Part shown: positions 38,624 to 47,114 of the stretch, in pieces
How positions within the stretch are numbered: the first letter of the stretch is position 1
Layout of the letters: each line of letters begins with the position of its first letter
Assembly (NCBI RefSeq): GCF_000021965.1
Contig: NC_011832.1
Span: forward strand, 744,001 to 808,000
Origin: Methanosphaerula palustris E1-9c
GTDB taxonomy: Archaea > Halobacteriota > Methanomicrobia > Methanomicrobiales > Methanospirillaceae
Direction of reading: 5' to 3'
DNA length: 64,000 nt
Made by a program: the position numbers and the translations under genes
Notes under the pieces: model-generated
Databases searched by the model: none
Seen by the model: only the letters and a program-made list of their open reading frames with translations
What the model was told of the DNA's origin: nothing

Positions 38624-40729
38624 TTACGTCCCGGATGCAGGCTGCGACATATGAATCCCGATGTGCCGATACAGAGCCTCCATGTCGGGTTCCTTCCCCA
38701 GGAAATTTTTCAGGAGCACGCTGCCGTCCTCCATGTTACCCCGGGCAAGTATCTCCTGCCGGAACTTCATGCCGGTGGTCTGGTTGGTCATCCCGTCGCG
38801 TTTGAATGTATCAACGATGCTGAGAGCGTACACTTTCGACCACAGATAACTGTAATACCCTGCATCGTACCCGTCCATGATATGGTCGAACGATGCAGGT
38901 TGGTGCGTCCCTGCAAGCTGAGGTATGCCCATTACCTCCTCGTAGGTCTGGTATGATACCTCTGTCACGTTGACCGGTTCTGCAGCCGTGTGGAAACGCA
39001 TATCCTCCAGTGATTTCTCCATACGGTTGCTGTAATCACTTCCCATGGAAGCTTGCTGTGCGGCAATGACCCGGTCGCGGAGGTCCGCGGGGATCTTCTG
39101 GGAGGTATTCGTATAGTGGCCTGAGATGGATTCCAGCAGCTGAGGGTCCCAGACCCACTCCTCAAGCGCCTGTGAGGGAGTCTCGACAAAATCCCACTCG
39201 ACACTGGTCCCGGACATCGTACCATAGGGCGCGGTGGTGAGAAGACTGTGCATGGCATGCCCGCTTTCATGGAAGAGCGTCTCCAGATCGTAGGGGGTCA
39301 GGAGCGAGGGTTTGTCTCCTGACGGGGCCTGGAAATTTGCAATAATTGCAGCAACCGGGACCTGATACGAGCCGTTGTTCTGCCTTCCTTTGATAACATC
39401 GGACTCGGAGAACCACGCATCCTTACCGTCCCGCGGATAGAGATCGAGATACAGGTACCCGACCGTGGCGTTGTCGGAGAGGTTCCTCACACGGAACAGG
39501 CGCACTTCGGGCGACCAGACCGGGGCACCCTTCACCTCATCGAACCCGATGCCAAAGAGGGTGCCATAGATCGAGAAGAGGCCCTGCAGCACGTTGTCCA
39601 TCGGGAAGTATTCCCGGACCTCGTCGTCGTTGTACGCATACTGCTGTTTCTTCCGGATCTCCTGCAGGTACATAATATCCCAGGGATCGACCGTCGTTGC
39701 CTGGGGATCGAGCCCTTTCTTGATCGCTAGAAGTCCTGTGAATTCTTCCCTGGTCTTCTCCCGCAGGGGTTCTTGTAACGTTGTGAGGAATGTCATGACC
39801 GTGCCGGTGCTCTTCGCCATCCTCCCGTCCAACTGGAAGTCGGCCCAGGTGGCATACCCGAGTTCCTGCGCAATCTGCCGGCGGAGATCGATAGCCTGTT
39901 CAAGGAGGGCGGTGTTCGCCTCTGCCTGCCGGTTAAAGTAGGCGGCATACATCTTCTTCCGGGTTTCGCTCCTGTCGGCGTTCGCCATCACGGAGGTGTA
40001 GTCAGGGTATTTCGTTGTAACGATGCAGGTTCCCTGCGGTGTCTTTTTGAATGTGGCGATCGTTGCTGCCGGGACGCCGGTCAGTTCCTCTTCCGTGAAC
40101 TCAAGCGTGGTAGTGTCGTTGTTCAGGTTGAACAGGTACTGTGATTCAAGAGAACTCAGGTTCGCCCGCATCTCTCTGACCCTGGCCAGCCGGTCGTCCG
40201 GAAGCCTCAGCCCGTTGTGCTCGAATTCGCGGATGGTCTCGTTATAGAGCCGGACTTCATCCGGGGTTTGCGGAACCTGACCCTTCAGTGCACTGTACAG
40301 GTCGCGCCGCGTGGTCACTCCATTGAGAAAGATCTGGGAGGATGTTGCGACCTCACTGCCTTCAGCGGCGATGGCCGGATCCGGATATACATACCGCATC
40401 AGCGTGAGTGGTCCGATCGCATCGTTGTAATCGGATAGTATCCGGTCGTACGCAAGGAGGGTGTTCTCGACCGTACGCTCCCCGGGGGGAATGGCGGCTA
40501 TAGCATTGAGTGAGGCAGTAGCCTCCTCTTCTGCCTGATCATTGATCCTGGTAATCTCTCCGGTTGAATACCGGGTCTGGATTGGTGCTGCCGGTGTCGT
40601 GCGATTCTGTTCAGAGTCTGCCGATGTGCCGTCCTGGAGGCATCCTGCGATCATCAGGAGGGCAACGAGGAGCGCAACTACGCCGGCAGTTACTGGGTAA
40701 TACCGGATGGTCCTGAGTCGTGGAGGCAT
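38624..40729 (-). CDS. exported M3-family (oligoendopeptidase F-like) zinc metallopeptidase lipoprotein
   Basis: A 701-residue protein. The N-terminus VTAGVVALLVALLMIAGC is a signal with a lipobox at about residues 26-30, so it should sit outside the cell. The rest is an M3 peptidase: mostly helical, with ETLFHESGHAMHSLL (HEXGH zinc site, about residue 488) and the downstream WDFVETPSQALEEWVWD block carrying the third zinc ligand. GYDAGYYSYLWSKVYALS, the substrate-binding tyrosine region, is near the C-terminus. M3 enzymes cut short peptides and are normally cytoplasmic. Export here suggests peptide scavenging or envelope turnover. It is monocistronic. Confidence 0.9.
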   Translation of the reverse strand: MPPRLRTIRYYPVTAGVVALLVALLMIAGCLQDGTSADSEQNRTTPAAPIQTRYSTGEITRINDQAEEEATASLNAIAAIPPGERTVENTLLAYDRILSDYNDAIGPLTLMRYVYPDPAIAAEGSEVATSSQIFLNGVTTRRDLYSALKGQVPQTPDEVRLYNETIREFEHNGLRLPDDRLARVREMRANLSSLESQYLFNLNNDTTTLEFTEEELTGVPAATIATFKKTPQGTCIVTTKYPDYTSVMANADRSETRKKMYAAYFNRQAEANTALLEQAIDLRRQIAQELGYATWADFQLDGRMAKSTGTVMTFLTTLQEPLREKTREEFTGLLAIKKGLDPQATTVDPWDIMYLQEIRKKQQYAYNDDEVREYFPMDNVLQGLFSIYGTLFGIGFDEVKGAPVWSPEVRLFRVRNLSDNATVGYLYLDLYPRDGKDAWFSESDVIKGRQNNGSYQVPVAAIIANFQAPSGDKPSLLTPYDLETLFHESGHAMHSLLTTAPYGTMSGTSVEWDFVETPSQALEEWVWDPQLLESISGHYTNTSQKIPADLRDRVIAAQQASMGSDYSNRMEKSLEDMRFHTAAEPVNVTEVSYQTYEEVMGIPQLAGTHQPASFDHIMDGYDAGYYSYLWSKVYALSIVDTFKRDGMTNQTTGMKFRQEILARGNMEDGSVLLKNFLGKEPDMEALYRHIGIHMSQPASGT

Positions 40730-40963
40730 GGATGATCAGTACCATACCTGCGATGTAACGGAGGATAAATGGAGCTGGATGGGTAAGAGCCAAAGGGCCC
40801 CCTCTGATCGATCCCCCGCCAGATCGGCACCGGTCTGCCTGCGCCGCAACCTGAGGATCTGGTCTGGACCGGATACTATCGGATTATCTGCATGGATGCC
40901 GGCATGAACGTGAATTGTGGACGAACGAAAAAAATAGGGGGAACACTGAGAATCGTCGGAATA

Positions 40964-41836
40964 TTATCTCCGGACGCCGTTCCAGAGATACGTAGCATTA
41001 TTCTGGACATATGCTCCGTCTTGTGTGTAAGTCCATGTTCCAGTGAAGGAATTTCCGTCGGCTGACAGTTCAAATTTCATTGGTCCGCCATATGTCCCGG
41101 TTTTATCGTTCTCAGACCAGGTGCCGTTCAGCCAGGCTCCCTGTACGGTACCCGTAAGTGAACCCGTGTAATTTCCCGAGGCATTAATGTACGTCCCGGT
41201 CACCGATGAGCCGGTCTGGGTGAAGGTAATGTCGTCCCCGGCTGTCAGGTTTGAATTATCCTCAGAAGTCCATATCGTGCTCCACATGCCGGACCAGGAC
41301 TTTTTCTCGGATGCTGACGCGGCTGCTGGTGCTGTCATGGTGGCGGGCACCATCACACCATTCCAGAACTGGGTGGTGTTCTTCAGGGCATCTGCACCAT
41401 CAGCGGTGTTTACCCAGCGGCCGGTGAACGAGTTCTTATCTGCGGATCGATTGAATGCGAAGAATCCGGAATACGTCCCGTTGGCGTCGGAGTCGTGCCA
41501 GATACCGGTCAACCTGCCTTCCTGCACCGTTCCATTGAGGGTACCTTTGCCAGCGTGATAGGTCCCGATTACGGAAGAACCGGTCTGCGTCAGCGTAATA
41601 ACTTCTGTGACCGCTCCGTCCGTACCGTTACTATAGGAGGTATTCCAGGTTCCGGACCATGACGGGGACTCTGGAGCCGATACGGCTGGTGTCGGTACTG
41701 TCGGAAGAGTTGTCATCGGAGCCGCGGTCGTGGCAGCGGGTGTTGCCGGTGTCGTACCGGGGGAGCTCGTGCAGCCGGCAGCGAACAGCATGACACAAAC
41801 AACGCCGGCCAGAATAATAACTGGTATTTTTTTCAT
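40964..41836 (-). CDS. secreted lipoprotein with two related beta-rich repeats
   Basis: A 290-residue lipoprotein: MKKIPVIILAGVVCVMLFAA then GC, lipobox FAAGC. A Thr/Pro/Ala linker precedes two homologous units of about 105 residues. The first is WSGTWNTSYSNGTDGAV...LTQTGSSVIGTYHAGKGTLNG and the second WSGMWSTIWTSEDNSN...FTQTGSSVTGTYINASGNYTG. Each ends FTG.W.....DGA...N.T..WNGV. The strand pattern looks like a lipocalin- or avidin-like small barrel. The role is unknown. Transcribed away from the HdrE-like gene. Confidence 0.72.
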   Translation of the reverse strand: MKKIPVIILAGVVCVMLFAAGCTSSPGTTPATPAATTAAPMTTLPTVPTPAVSAPESPSWSGTWNTSYSNGTDGAVTEVITLTQTGSSVIGTYHAGKGTLNGTVQEGRLTGIWHDSDANGTYSGFFAFNRSADKNSFTGRWVNTADGADALKNTTQFWNGVMVPATMTAPAAASASEKKSWSGMWSTIWTSEDNSNLTAGDDITFTQTGSSVTGTYINASGNYTGSLTGTVQGAWLNGTWSENDKTGTYGGPMKFELSADGNSFTGTWTYTQDGAYVQNNATYLWNGVRR

Positions 41837-41999
41837 AGGGCGATCTCCTGAATTTTGCTCTCAATGGTAATGTAATTATCTCTGGCGAAATGATGCTTAC
41901 AACACTTGCAGGCTCCTCCAGCCATCCGACTGACCCTGAGTTCTCGTGGAGCGTAATGATAAATGTCCCGGTGATAAACATTTTTACAGCAGCATTTTT

Positions 42000-42719
42000 A
42001 TGGCCGTCCACTCCCTGAACCTGGATTATATGTACTGGCCCCTGATCGTGGTATCGATTATCGTCTGCATTGCCGGCACGTGGCTCATGGCAGTTTCCTG
42101 GGGGCACGGTCGACCCGGCCGGTTCCTCTCCGCATGGGTCCGCGAGGCGTTCCGCGACGGAGCAGCGGTATTTTTTCGGACGCTCGTTCTCGATGTATTT
42201 CTTCTCCGCAGGGTCTGGAACCGGAGCAGGCGCCGGTGGGCCGTGCACATGTCGATCTTCTGGGTCTTTGTCATTCTGGGCGCCTTCACGCTCGCCTCGG
42301 CTCTTGCCATCGTCCTTGCTCTCATCGACCCGACCGGTGCAGGTGGGGCCTTCTTCCAGTACCTCCAAAAACTCAGCCTTCCCTACTCCCTGCTGGCGTA
42401 CCCGCTCGTGCTTGGGTCCTCTGTTGCACTCGCACGTCGGGTTTATGTTAAGGAGGTCCGGGAACGGACCCGGTCCCATGACTATCTCATCCTCATCTCC
42501 GTGTTATTAATCGGGCTATCCGGGATGTTCGCAGAATGGTTCAGTGGATTTGATCTCTTTATCGGCACGTCCCTGATCAACTGGGATCTTGCCCTTGTGA
42601 TCCTCATGGTGCATATCTACGCATCCTTCCTGCTCTTTATCATGCTCATCCCGTTTACCCGGTTCCGGCATATCCTTGCAACCCCGCTCCTGTTGCTCGC
42701 CCGAAGGGGAGGCGACTGA
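42000..42719 (+). CDS. HdrE/NarI-like membrane cytochrome b subunit
   Basis: A 239-residue protein with five membrane helices (YWPLIVVSIIVCIAGTWLMA, VHMSIFWVFVILGAFTLASA, SLLAYPLVLGSSVALARR, and so on). Histidines in the second and last helices (RWAVHMSIFW, and ILMVHIYASFLL with RFRHIL) are placed like the heme ligands of HdrE and nitrate reductase gamma subunits. The next gene, an HdrD-like iron-sulfur protein, starts two bases after its stop. Together they form a membrane electron-transfer unit. The frame extends upstream to 41946, but that part is not protein-like. Confidence 0.8.
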   Translation: MAVHSLNLDYMYWPLIVVSIIVCIAGTWLMAVSWGHGRPGRFLSAWVREAFRDGAAVFFRTLVLDVFLLRRVWNRSRRRWAVHMSIFWVFVILGAFTLASALAIVLALIDPTGAGGAFFQYLQKLSLPYSLLAYPLVLGSSVALARRVYVKEVRERTRSHDYLILISVLLIGLSGMFAEWFSGFDLFIGTSLINWDLALVILMVHIYASFLLFIMLIPFTRFRHILATPLLLLARRGGD

Positions 42720-42720
42720 G

Positions 42721-43941
42721 ATGGGCGGGCAGGACATCAGGAAGATCTGGTCCCGTCACTTCTCCCCCCTCCAGATGCTGGAACTGGATGCCTGCACCCG
42801 GTGCCAGGAATGCGTTGATGCCTGCCCGGTGGTCCGGGCGGGTTATCCCGATGGCGCGATGGAACGAATAGCCGGCTGGAGGAGGCTTGTGACCCCGAAA
42901 ACCAGGATTCTCTCCCGCTTGACCGGCACTCCCATCGTTGAAGATGGCGAGGCAGCACTCTTCTCAAGTCTGTTCCGGTGTACCTCCTGCGGTGCCTGTT
43001 CCGTTGTCTGCGAATCTGGGATCGCCACAGTCCCGCTCTGGGAATCGATCATGGGTGCAGGACGGGAGATGGGATTTTTGGATCCTGCGATCGAGCAGAT
43101 GGCCCGTACTATTATTGATAAAAAAAGCCCGTATGGCGACCCACGTGCAGACCGGGTTGCATGGATCCCGGCGGGAATCCCTGTTGCCGATGCAGCGCCG
43201 GTAGCGCTCTTTACAGGATGCACGGTAGCGTTCCGGCAGCCGGAGATCGGGCAGGCCGCCCTGCGGATCCTTGCAAAATCCGGAACAGAATTCTGCATGG
43301 TACAGGAGGAGTCCTGCTGCGGTTCGTTCCTGTTTCGGACCGGTTCGTCGGAGGAGTACGCGGGGACCATCCGAGCCATGATCGAGGATCTCAGGGCCAG
43401 GGGTGTCAGAACCCTTCTTGTCACCTGTGCCGGGTGCTTAAAGACGATCACGGTCGACTGGCCCCGCGTGTACGGGAAGGAGCTGCCGTTTGTGACCATG
43501 CCGTTTACCGCATTTGTCCGTGAACTTATCCGGCAGAAGAAGATCCAGTTCAGACCCACACCGCACCTGCGGGTCGTGTACCATGACCCCTGTCATGCCG
43601 GCAGGCACCTGGTGCACCACCTGGGACCTGATCTGGCGTTTGAGGCGCCCCGTGATCTGCTCCGTGCAATGCCGGGGGTCGAACTTCTTGAATATGAGAA
43701 GAACCGGAAGAACCAGGTCTGCTGCGGTGCTGGCGGGGGCACCAAGACCCGGGACCCGGAGCTGGCCATCGCGATTGCAAAAGAGAAGATTTCCGCTGCA
43801 GACCGGATGGATGCCGGTATCCTCGCCTCGGTCTGCCCGTTCTGCCGGAGAAACCTTGAGGATACGCGTGTTATTGTGGGATCATCTATCGAGGTGCTCG
43901 ATCTCATCCAGCTGGTTGACCGGATGATGGATTCCCCGTAA
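42721..43941 (+). CDS. HdrD-like iron-sulfur protein (two 4Fe-4S clusters and two CCG domains)
   Basis: A 406-residue protein. Two ferredoxin-type clusters (CTRCQECVDACP at about residue 25 and CTSCGACSVVCE at about 93) are followed by two cysteine-rich CCG domains. The first is EESCCGSFLFRTG with VTCAGC; the second is HDPCHAGRH with QVCCGAGGG and SVCPFC. This is the HdrD/GlpC/LldE architecture, which in methanogens reduces the CoM-S-S-CoB heterodisulfide at a special cluster held by the CCG domains. A paired HdrE-like cytochrome is encoded just upstream. Whether it is a true heterodisulfide reductase or acts on another disulfide or organic acid cannot be told from sequence. Confidence 0.85.
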   Translation: MGGQDIRKIWSRHFSPLQMLELDACTRCQECVDACPVVRAGYPDGAMERIAGWRRLVTPKTRILSRLTGTPIVEDGEAALFSSLFRCTSCGACSVVCESGIATVPLWESIMGAGREMGFLDPAIEQMARTIIDKKSPYGDPRADRVAWIPAGIPVADAAPVALFTGCTVAFRQPEIGQAALRILAKSGTEFCMVQEESCCGSFLFRTGSSEEYAGTIRAMIEDLRARGVRTLLVTCAGCLKTITVDWPRVYGKELPFVTMPFTAFVRELIRQKKIQFRPTPHLRVVYHDPCHAGRHLVHHLGPDLAFEAPRDLLRAMPGVELLEYEKNRKNQVCCGAGGGTKTRDPELAIAIAKEKISAADRMDAGILASVCPFCRRNLEDTRVIVGSSIEVLDLIQLVDRMMDSP

Positions 43942-44009
43942 GGCAATCTCGCGGACGGAACAGGGAGGCTTCCCGTGATCGCTTGACAGCCCCGGCACCT
44001 CCGGGGGTA

Positions 44010-45113
44010 TCACATCCCCGCTGCACTGAATTTTCTTCCCCTGGCATCTGCCGCCATCAGGGCGTCAAACATCATATCAGGCGTCACGGTGAACGGCATA
44101 CTGTCCATAAAATTCTGCGGACTGCATGCAGTCACCGCAACGCTCATGAGTTCATCACGGGTGAGATCCCGTGTACTTAATTCAGCTAATGAAACCGGGA
44201 GTCCCACGCTGGTGCAGAACCGGAGGACCTCTGCAATCTCCGCATCCGTCCTTTCTTCGAGGAGCATCTGAACGAGAGTACCAAATGCAACAAGTTCGCC
44301 GTGGTACATGGAGTGGCATGGGGGCAGTGCAGTAAAAGCATTGTAGACTGAATGGGCACAGGCAAGTCCGTTGCTCTCAAAACCCACCCCGCTGAGATAA
44401 ATATTCGCTTCAATGATATTCTCGAGCTCCGGGGAACAGACCCGCTCTTCTGCAGAACGTTTGGCTTTCAGGCCGTCACGGATCAGGATCTCATAACACA
44501 CCCGTGCCAGTGCCACAGAAGTAGTGGTCGGTTTTCCGCCGGCACAATTGTCATGGCCCGAGGCAGTGTTTGCCATGGCCTCGAAATACGTGGATAATGC
44601 ATCCCCCATGCCGGCAACGAGAAACCGGACCGGTGCCTGGATGATGACATCCGTATCGACCAGGACCAGTTCCGGGTTTTGGGGAAGGAGAATATTGCCG
44701 TCAAAGACATGGTCTTCTGTGTAGGTAACGGCGATTGCGCTGGTGGGAGCGTCGGTCGATGCAATCGTGGGGACTGAAATAACCGGGCCCCTCTCATAAA
44801 ATGCAACACCTTTTGCGGTATCGAGGGCCTTCCCTCCGCCTACCCCCACCACCACGGTGCAGTGATTCGCCCGGTACCTGGCCCGTATCTGGTCGATCTC
44901 GTTCCGTGTGCATTCTCCGCCGAATTTTTCAAAGACCGGTGCAGATCCGGAATCTCTGTAACTCTCCTCAATGACGCCTTTCAGATGATTGTATGCAAAA
45001 CCCCCCATGACGAACAGAACCGGCCCGCCCAGGTAGGAGATGCGGTCTTTTATTCGTGAAAGTTCGCCTGGTCCCTGGATATATTTTGATGGTGATGCCA
45101 ATACTCTGGACAT
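44010..45113 (-). CDS. gldA: iron-type glycerol dehydrogenase family protein
   Basis: A 367-residue member of the iron-containing alcohol dehydrogenase superfamily, closest to GldA. NAD-binding VVVGVGGGKALDTAKG, then VPTIASTDAPTSAIAVTY, metal ligands in VAGMGDALSTYFEA (Asp) and in LACAHSVYNAF and MYHGELVAFGT (His). It would interconvert glycerol and dihydroxyacetone with NAD. Some archaeal relatives make glycerol-1-phosphate for lipids, but that enzyme differs at these motifs. Convergent with the HdrD-like gene; transcribed alone. Confidence 0.87.
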   Translation of the reverse strand: MSRVLASPSKYIQGPGELSRIKDRISYLGGPVLFVMGGFAYNHLKGVIEESYRDSGSAPVFEKFGGECTRNEIDQIRARYRANHCTVVVGVGGGKALDTAKGVAFYERGPVISVPTIASTDAPTSAIAVTYTEDHVFDGNILLPQNPELVLVDTDVIIQAPVRFLVAGMGDALSTYFEAMANTASGHDNCAGGKPTTTSVALARVCYEILIRDGLKAKRSAEERVCSPELENIIEANIYLSGVGFESNGLACAHSVYNAFTALPPCHSMYHGELVAFGTLVQMLLEERTDAEIAEVLRFCTSVGLPVSLAELSTRDLTRDELMSVAVTACSPQNFMDSMPFTVTPDMMFDALMAADARGRKFSAAGM

Positions 45114-45515
45114 ACGATAATATCTCCTCGCTGTAACAGATTATTGTCGCTTCATACATAAACAGCAGACTTCAGCCGTAGTAAGAAGGAGAGGGGGCAG
45201 CAAAGGGACGCCGGCACTGATACGTCCTTGATGAGCAGACCCTGAACAGTACGGACCGGGCTCGTGGCGATTGGGTGGAGTGTATATTGGAAATACCGAT
45301 ACTCTGGAACTGATCGATCATTTCCGGGATTGAAGAGCGGGAGAATAGTAGCGCCGTAAAACTGGAATGAATCCCCGGGAAATTCTCAAAAAGGTAATGT
45401 CTGGTCTCTCCCGAAGATCTTCCTACCCGGAGTCCCGTCCGGTTATTATCGGCCCGGCCGTTCCCTTGCCCCGCACCTGGGCCGGCACGCACCATATACC
45501 GACCGGTTCCGTTCT
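45114..45515. other. intergenic, no supported gene
   Basis: The promoter of gldA lies at the left. The minus strand near 45270-45370 has a short protein-like piece (IHSSFTALLFSRSSIPEMID) without start or family, probably relic. Confidence 0.4.
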
Positions 45516-45977
45516 TCACACACCAGGAAAGGATTGCCCTGCACTCTGTTCGCCATAGGGCATGGAGAAGTGGATCTGCTCGATGGACCACCGGCTTCCG
45601 GTATTTTTCAGCACCATCGTCGACCGGCCGTGCATGATCTGCGCTGGGGACTCGCCAGCCGTGAAGGTGATGGACGACCGGGTCGTGACCCATGCAACCG
45701 TTCCATCGCCGGCAATCTTCGTATCCGAAAAATCGACTGCAAGAACCGTTGCCTGGCTCATGTCACGCCGGATCTGCCGGATAAAATCCTGGCGATTCTC
45801 GATAACCTCGTCCGGCCCGCTGCCAAACCCGGAGATTTCGGGGGAGAATATCGCCATCATCTCCTGGAAGTCCTTCGTCCGGTATGCCGTGGCATACGCA
45901 TCCATCGTTGCTCTGACCTCCGCCTTCTGTACATCTGTAAGAGTCATACCGGTTATCAGTGCCGAACCAATATCCAT
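45516..45977 (-). CDS. NTF2-like / SnoaL-like domain protein
   Basis: A 153-residue protein of the SgcJ/EcaC-type NTF2 fold. It has an N-terminal helix (VQKAEVRATMDAYATAYRTKD), MMAIFSPEISGFGSGPDEV, a central strand pair (VLAVDFSDTKIAGDGTVAWV) and STMVLKNTGSRWSIEQIHFS. Such domains bind small ligands or act as simple enzymes; no catalytic residues can be assigned. The ATG at 45977 is used. An internal ATG at 45947 (MTLTDV) is equally possible since neither has a strong ribosome-binding site. Confidence 0.75.
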   Translation of the reverse strand: MDIGSALITGMTLTDVQKAEVRATMDAYATAYRTKDFQEMMAIFSPEISGFGSGPDEVIENRQDFIRQIRRDMSQATVLAVDFSDTKIAGDGTVAWVTTRSSITFTAGESPAQIMHGRSTMVLKNTGSRWSIEQIHFSMPYGEQSAGQSFPGV

Positions 45978-46170
45978 CTTTCTGTCCGGATGTGTGCACG
46001 ACAGGATACCTGGTCCGGATCCGCATCTGCTTCTCCTGTCTGATACCGGAGTGCGGATCCCCTTTCTGGTACCATCCTCCGATCCCCGGTCCGGTTCCCG
46101 ATGTAATCCTCAAACCCGGTACTCCCGGTCCGGCAGAAGACGGATTGGCATGCACAGAAGAGTGATCTGA

Positions 46171-46509
46171 GTGAGGACTATCAGGATTCTGGATATCGGG
46201 GATATGCAGAACGGCATTTTGCTGAATGATGGCAGCCTCTCCATCCATGGGGGCCCTATCATCATCGCACCGGCATGAGCGTTCCTGCTGCAGGCGGCAG
46301 GTGACGGACTTTTCGATCCTACCTTCGTTGAGATGGACACACATTTTGTTGAGGAATATGCCCTTATCGGAGGAGAACAGGCAGCCCCCGATCCATTGCG
46401 GGTACGGGGCGCGGAACTCCGAAAGACCCACGAATTCGACCCTGACGATGCGGCCGTCCTCGACTCCTGCGAGCGCGAAGCAGCGATCTATCCAAAATAT
46501 AAATGGTAG
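46171..46509 (+). pseudogene. 112-codon reading frame of unknown family interrupted by one in-frame TGA
   Basis: From GTG at 46171 the frame reads MRTIRILDIGDMQNGILLND-GSLSIHGGPIIIAPA, then TGA at 46276-46278 (codon 36). It continues open as AFLLQAAGDGLFDPTFVE and RKTHEFDPDDAAVLDSC to a TAG at 46507. Composition on both sides of the TGA is protein-like and in one frame. The simplest reading is a nonsense mutation of CGA (arginine). I do not recognise the family. Confidence 0.55.
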
Positions 46510-46575
46510 TATGGGAACACGTTCTTTGTGATGCAGGCGATCTGATCGCCTTCTGATAAAAAAAGAAAAAAAGAG

Positions 46576-47067
46576 TTATACCACTGCAAGACTGACCGTC
46601 TGCTTCTGGACCGCCGTCCCTGAAGTGGCCGTCACCACGCCGTTCAGATTGATGTTCGCCGGGATACTGTCTGGAATCGTCAGTGGGTAGGTGAACGACT
46701 GGGGATAGGGCGGTTGCAGGGTGCCGAGATCATAGGTCTTCTTGAAGATCCCGGCACTGGCGGCGAGCGAGATCTGCACCGGCCCGGTGAACCCCTGTTG
46801 AGCCGTGACCTCTCCTGCGTAGGTGATCGTATCCCCTGCATGCCCGGTCGCCGAGGCCGGCGAGATCTTGAACGAGAACGGGGTTGCAGCACTGATTTCA
46901 GCCTGTGCAGCCGGCGTCGTCGTGGCCGTCTGATCGACGGTGGAATAGGGGAGCAGATCGGGAACAAAATGTTCTGCGATGAAGAGCGCCGTGCAGACGA
47001 TCATCACCATCAGCACTATCCCCTTGATCGTACCCCAGAGCAATGATGGTCTCTTATTTCTGGCCAT
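46576..47067 (-). CDS. membrane-anchored extracytoplasmic protein of unknown function
   Basis: A 163-residue protein with one N-terminal helix (LLWGTIKGIVLMVMIVCTAL) after a basic MARNKRPS. A Thr/Ala linker leads to a beta-rich exported domain (FSFKISPASATGHAGDTITY, then GFTGPVQISLAASAG and INLNGVVTATSGTAVQKQTV). This has the look of an immunoglobulin-like or NEW3-type sandwich. The frame is open far upstream to 47619, but that part is antisense to the MFS gene and is rejected. Confidence 0.7.
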   Translation of the reverse strand: MARNKRPSLLWGTIKGIVLMVMIVCTALFIAEHFVPDLLPYSTVDQTATTTPAAQAEISAATPFSFKISPASATGHAGDTITYAGEVTAQQGFTGPVQISLAASAGIFKKTYDLGTLQPPYPQSFTYPLTIPDSIPANINLNGVVTATSGTAVQKQTVSLAVV

Positions 47068-47114
47068 TATCTGTACTGTTGGAGAAGAAAACGCATTAAA
47101 TGATTGTTCGGGGA

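Noticed and set aside
42080-43620. Several long minus- and plus-strand frames over the HdrE/HdrD-like genes
   Set aside because: High GC makes shadow frames common. The chosen frames carry membrane helices and cysteine motifs.
46276-46278. TGA as selenocysteine codon
   Set aside because: Archaeal selenoproteins are known only from Methanococcales, Methanopyrus and some Asgard/other lineages. No SECIS-like hairpin was evident, and the surrounding residues do not resemble a selenoprotein family.
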